Assembly (NCBI GenBank): GCA_947165745.1
Contig: CAMVBO010000001.1
Coordinates: 1-38,601, forward strand
Direction of reading: 5' to 3'
From: an uncultured Clostridia bacterium
GTDB lineage: Bacteria; Bacillota_A; Clostridia; Christensenellales; Aristaeellaceae
DNA length: 38,601 bases
Of the stretch, positions 38,502 through 38,601 are shown one piece after another. Within the stretch, counting starts at the first letter, position 1. Every line of letters starts with the position of its first letter. The position numbers and the translations under genes were made by a program. Below the pieces are notes generated by a model, which searched no databases, was not told where the DNA came from, and saw only the letters and a program-made list of their open reading frames with translations.

Positions 38502-38601
38502 GTGAGCGATATGTATCACCGGAAGCGCCACCTGGAATGGCGCGAGAAGGTGCTAAGGCACGCGCATTACCTGTGTGAAGAGTGCGCGAGGTATGGCCGG
38601 A
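38502..38601 (+). CDS. HNH endonuclease, N-terminal fragment (cut by window end)
   Basis: 33 residues visible: VSDMYHRKRHLEWREKVLRH then YLCEECARYGR. The basic start and LCEEC...GR match the opening of phage HNH nucleases that sit beside the terminase and are needed for packaging-site cutting in several phages. GTG 38502 follows GGAGGTGA with 4 nt spacing; ATG 38511 is the alternative. The catalytic His/Asn residues lie beyond the window. Confidence 0.75.
   Translation, partial: MSDMYHRKRHLEWREKVLRHAHYLCEECARYGR

Noticed and set aside
1..38601. A third VR elsewhere in the window
   Set aside because: I looked for the block TAGGCCCGCCCCGG and the peptide end RPAPAC; only TR, VR1 and VR2 carry the DNA block. 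A computer search would be more reliable.
1..38601. tRNA or rRNA genes
   Set aside because: No cloverleaf-type sequence or rRNA segment was recognised by eye.

Overview
The window is a nearly complete genome of a temperate, long-tailed (siphovirus-type) phage of a Gram-positive bacterium, most likely a gut or rumen Clostridia-type Firmicute. Supporting signs are strong AGGAGG-type ribosome sites on almost every gene, an NlpC/P60 endolysin, an XkdX-type small protein, a P27-type small terminase, an HK97-type head, a large serine integrase and GC-rich coding sequence. No host genes are visible. The genes at the two ends (an HNH endonuclease cut off at the right end; methylase and terminase at the left end) are neighbours in this kind of phage. 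The integrase lies in the interior, so the sequence reads as a circular or unintegrated phage genome opened near the packaging genes.

Layout, left to right. 1-3.5 kb: ParB/DNA methylase read in frame into a small terminase across a run of ten Gs, then the large terminase. 3.5-7 kb: portal, prohead protease and capsid with a C-terminal Ig-like domain. 7-9.7 kb: glycosyltransferase, head-tail connectors and major tail protein, closed by a strong terminator. 9.8-20.6 kb: tail chaperones with a -1 frameshift, tape measure, distal tail protein, a long repeat-containing tail-tip protein, baseplate-like proteins and the main variable receptor-binding protein. 20.6-22.4 kb: a diversity-generating retroelement (DGR) core of Avd, template repeat and reverse transcriptase. 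22.4-24.8 kb: small proteins and the lysis genes. 24.8-27.3 kb, minus strand: integrase, lipoprotein and repressor. 27.4-38.4 kb: early and replication genes, including a second DGR target, a two-gene SNF2 helicase, an SSB-like protein, a primase-helicase, a dense array of 7-bp direct and inverted repeats (candidate origin) and a VRR nuclease.

The outstanding system is the DGR. One adenine-rich template repeat (about 21117-21244) matches two variable repeats. VR1 is at the end of the tail adhesin gene (20485-20612). VR2 is about 8.7 kb away, at the end of an early-region gene (29784-29894). Between TR and each VR nearly all differences are at template adenines. Both VRs share a 3' homing end that differs from the template's, and both are followed by the same GC stem with a GCAA loop. 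The phage therefore appears to diversify a virion protein and also a second lectin-fold protein expressed from its early operon.

Other points of note are a near-perfect extended inverted repeat inside the 3' end of the integrase gene that looks like attP, divergent promoters with repeated GTGTC-type operators (one extra copy lies inside the early operon), and the poly-G junction between methylase and small terminase.
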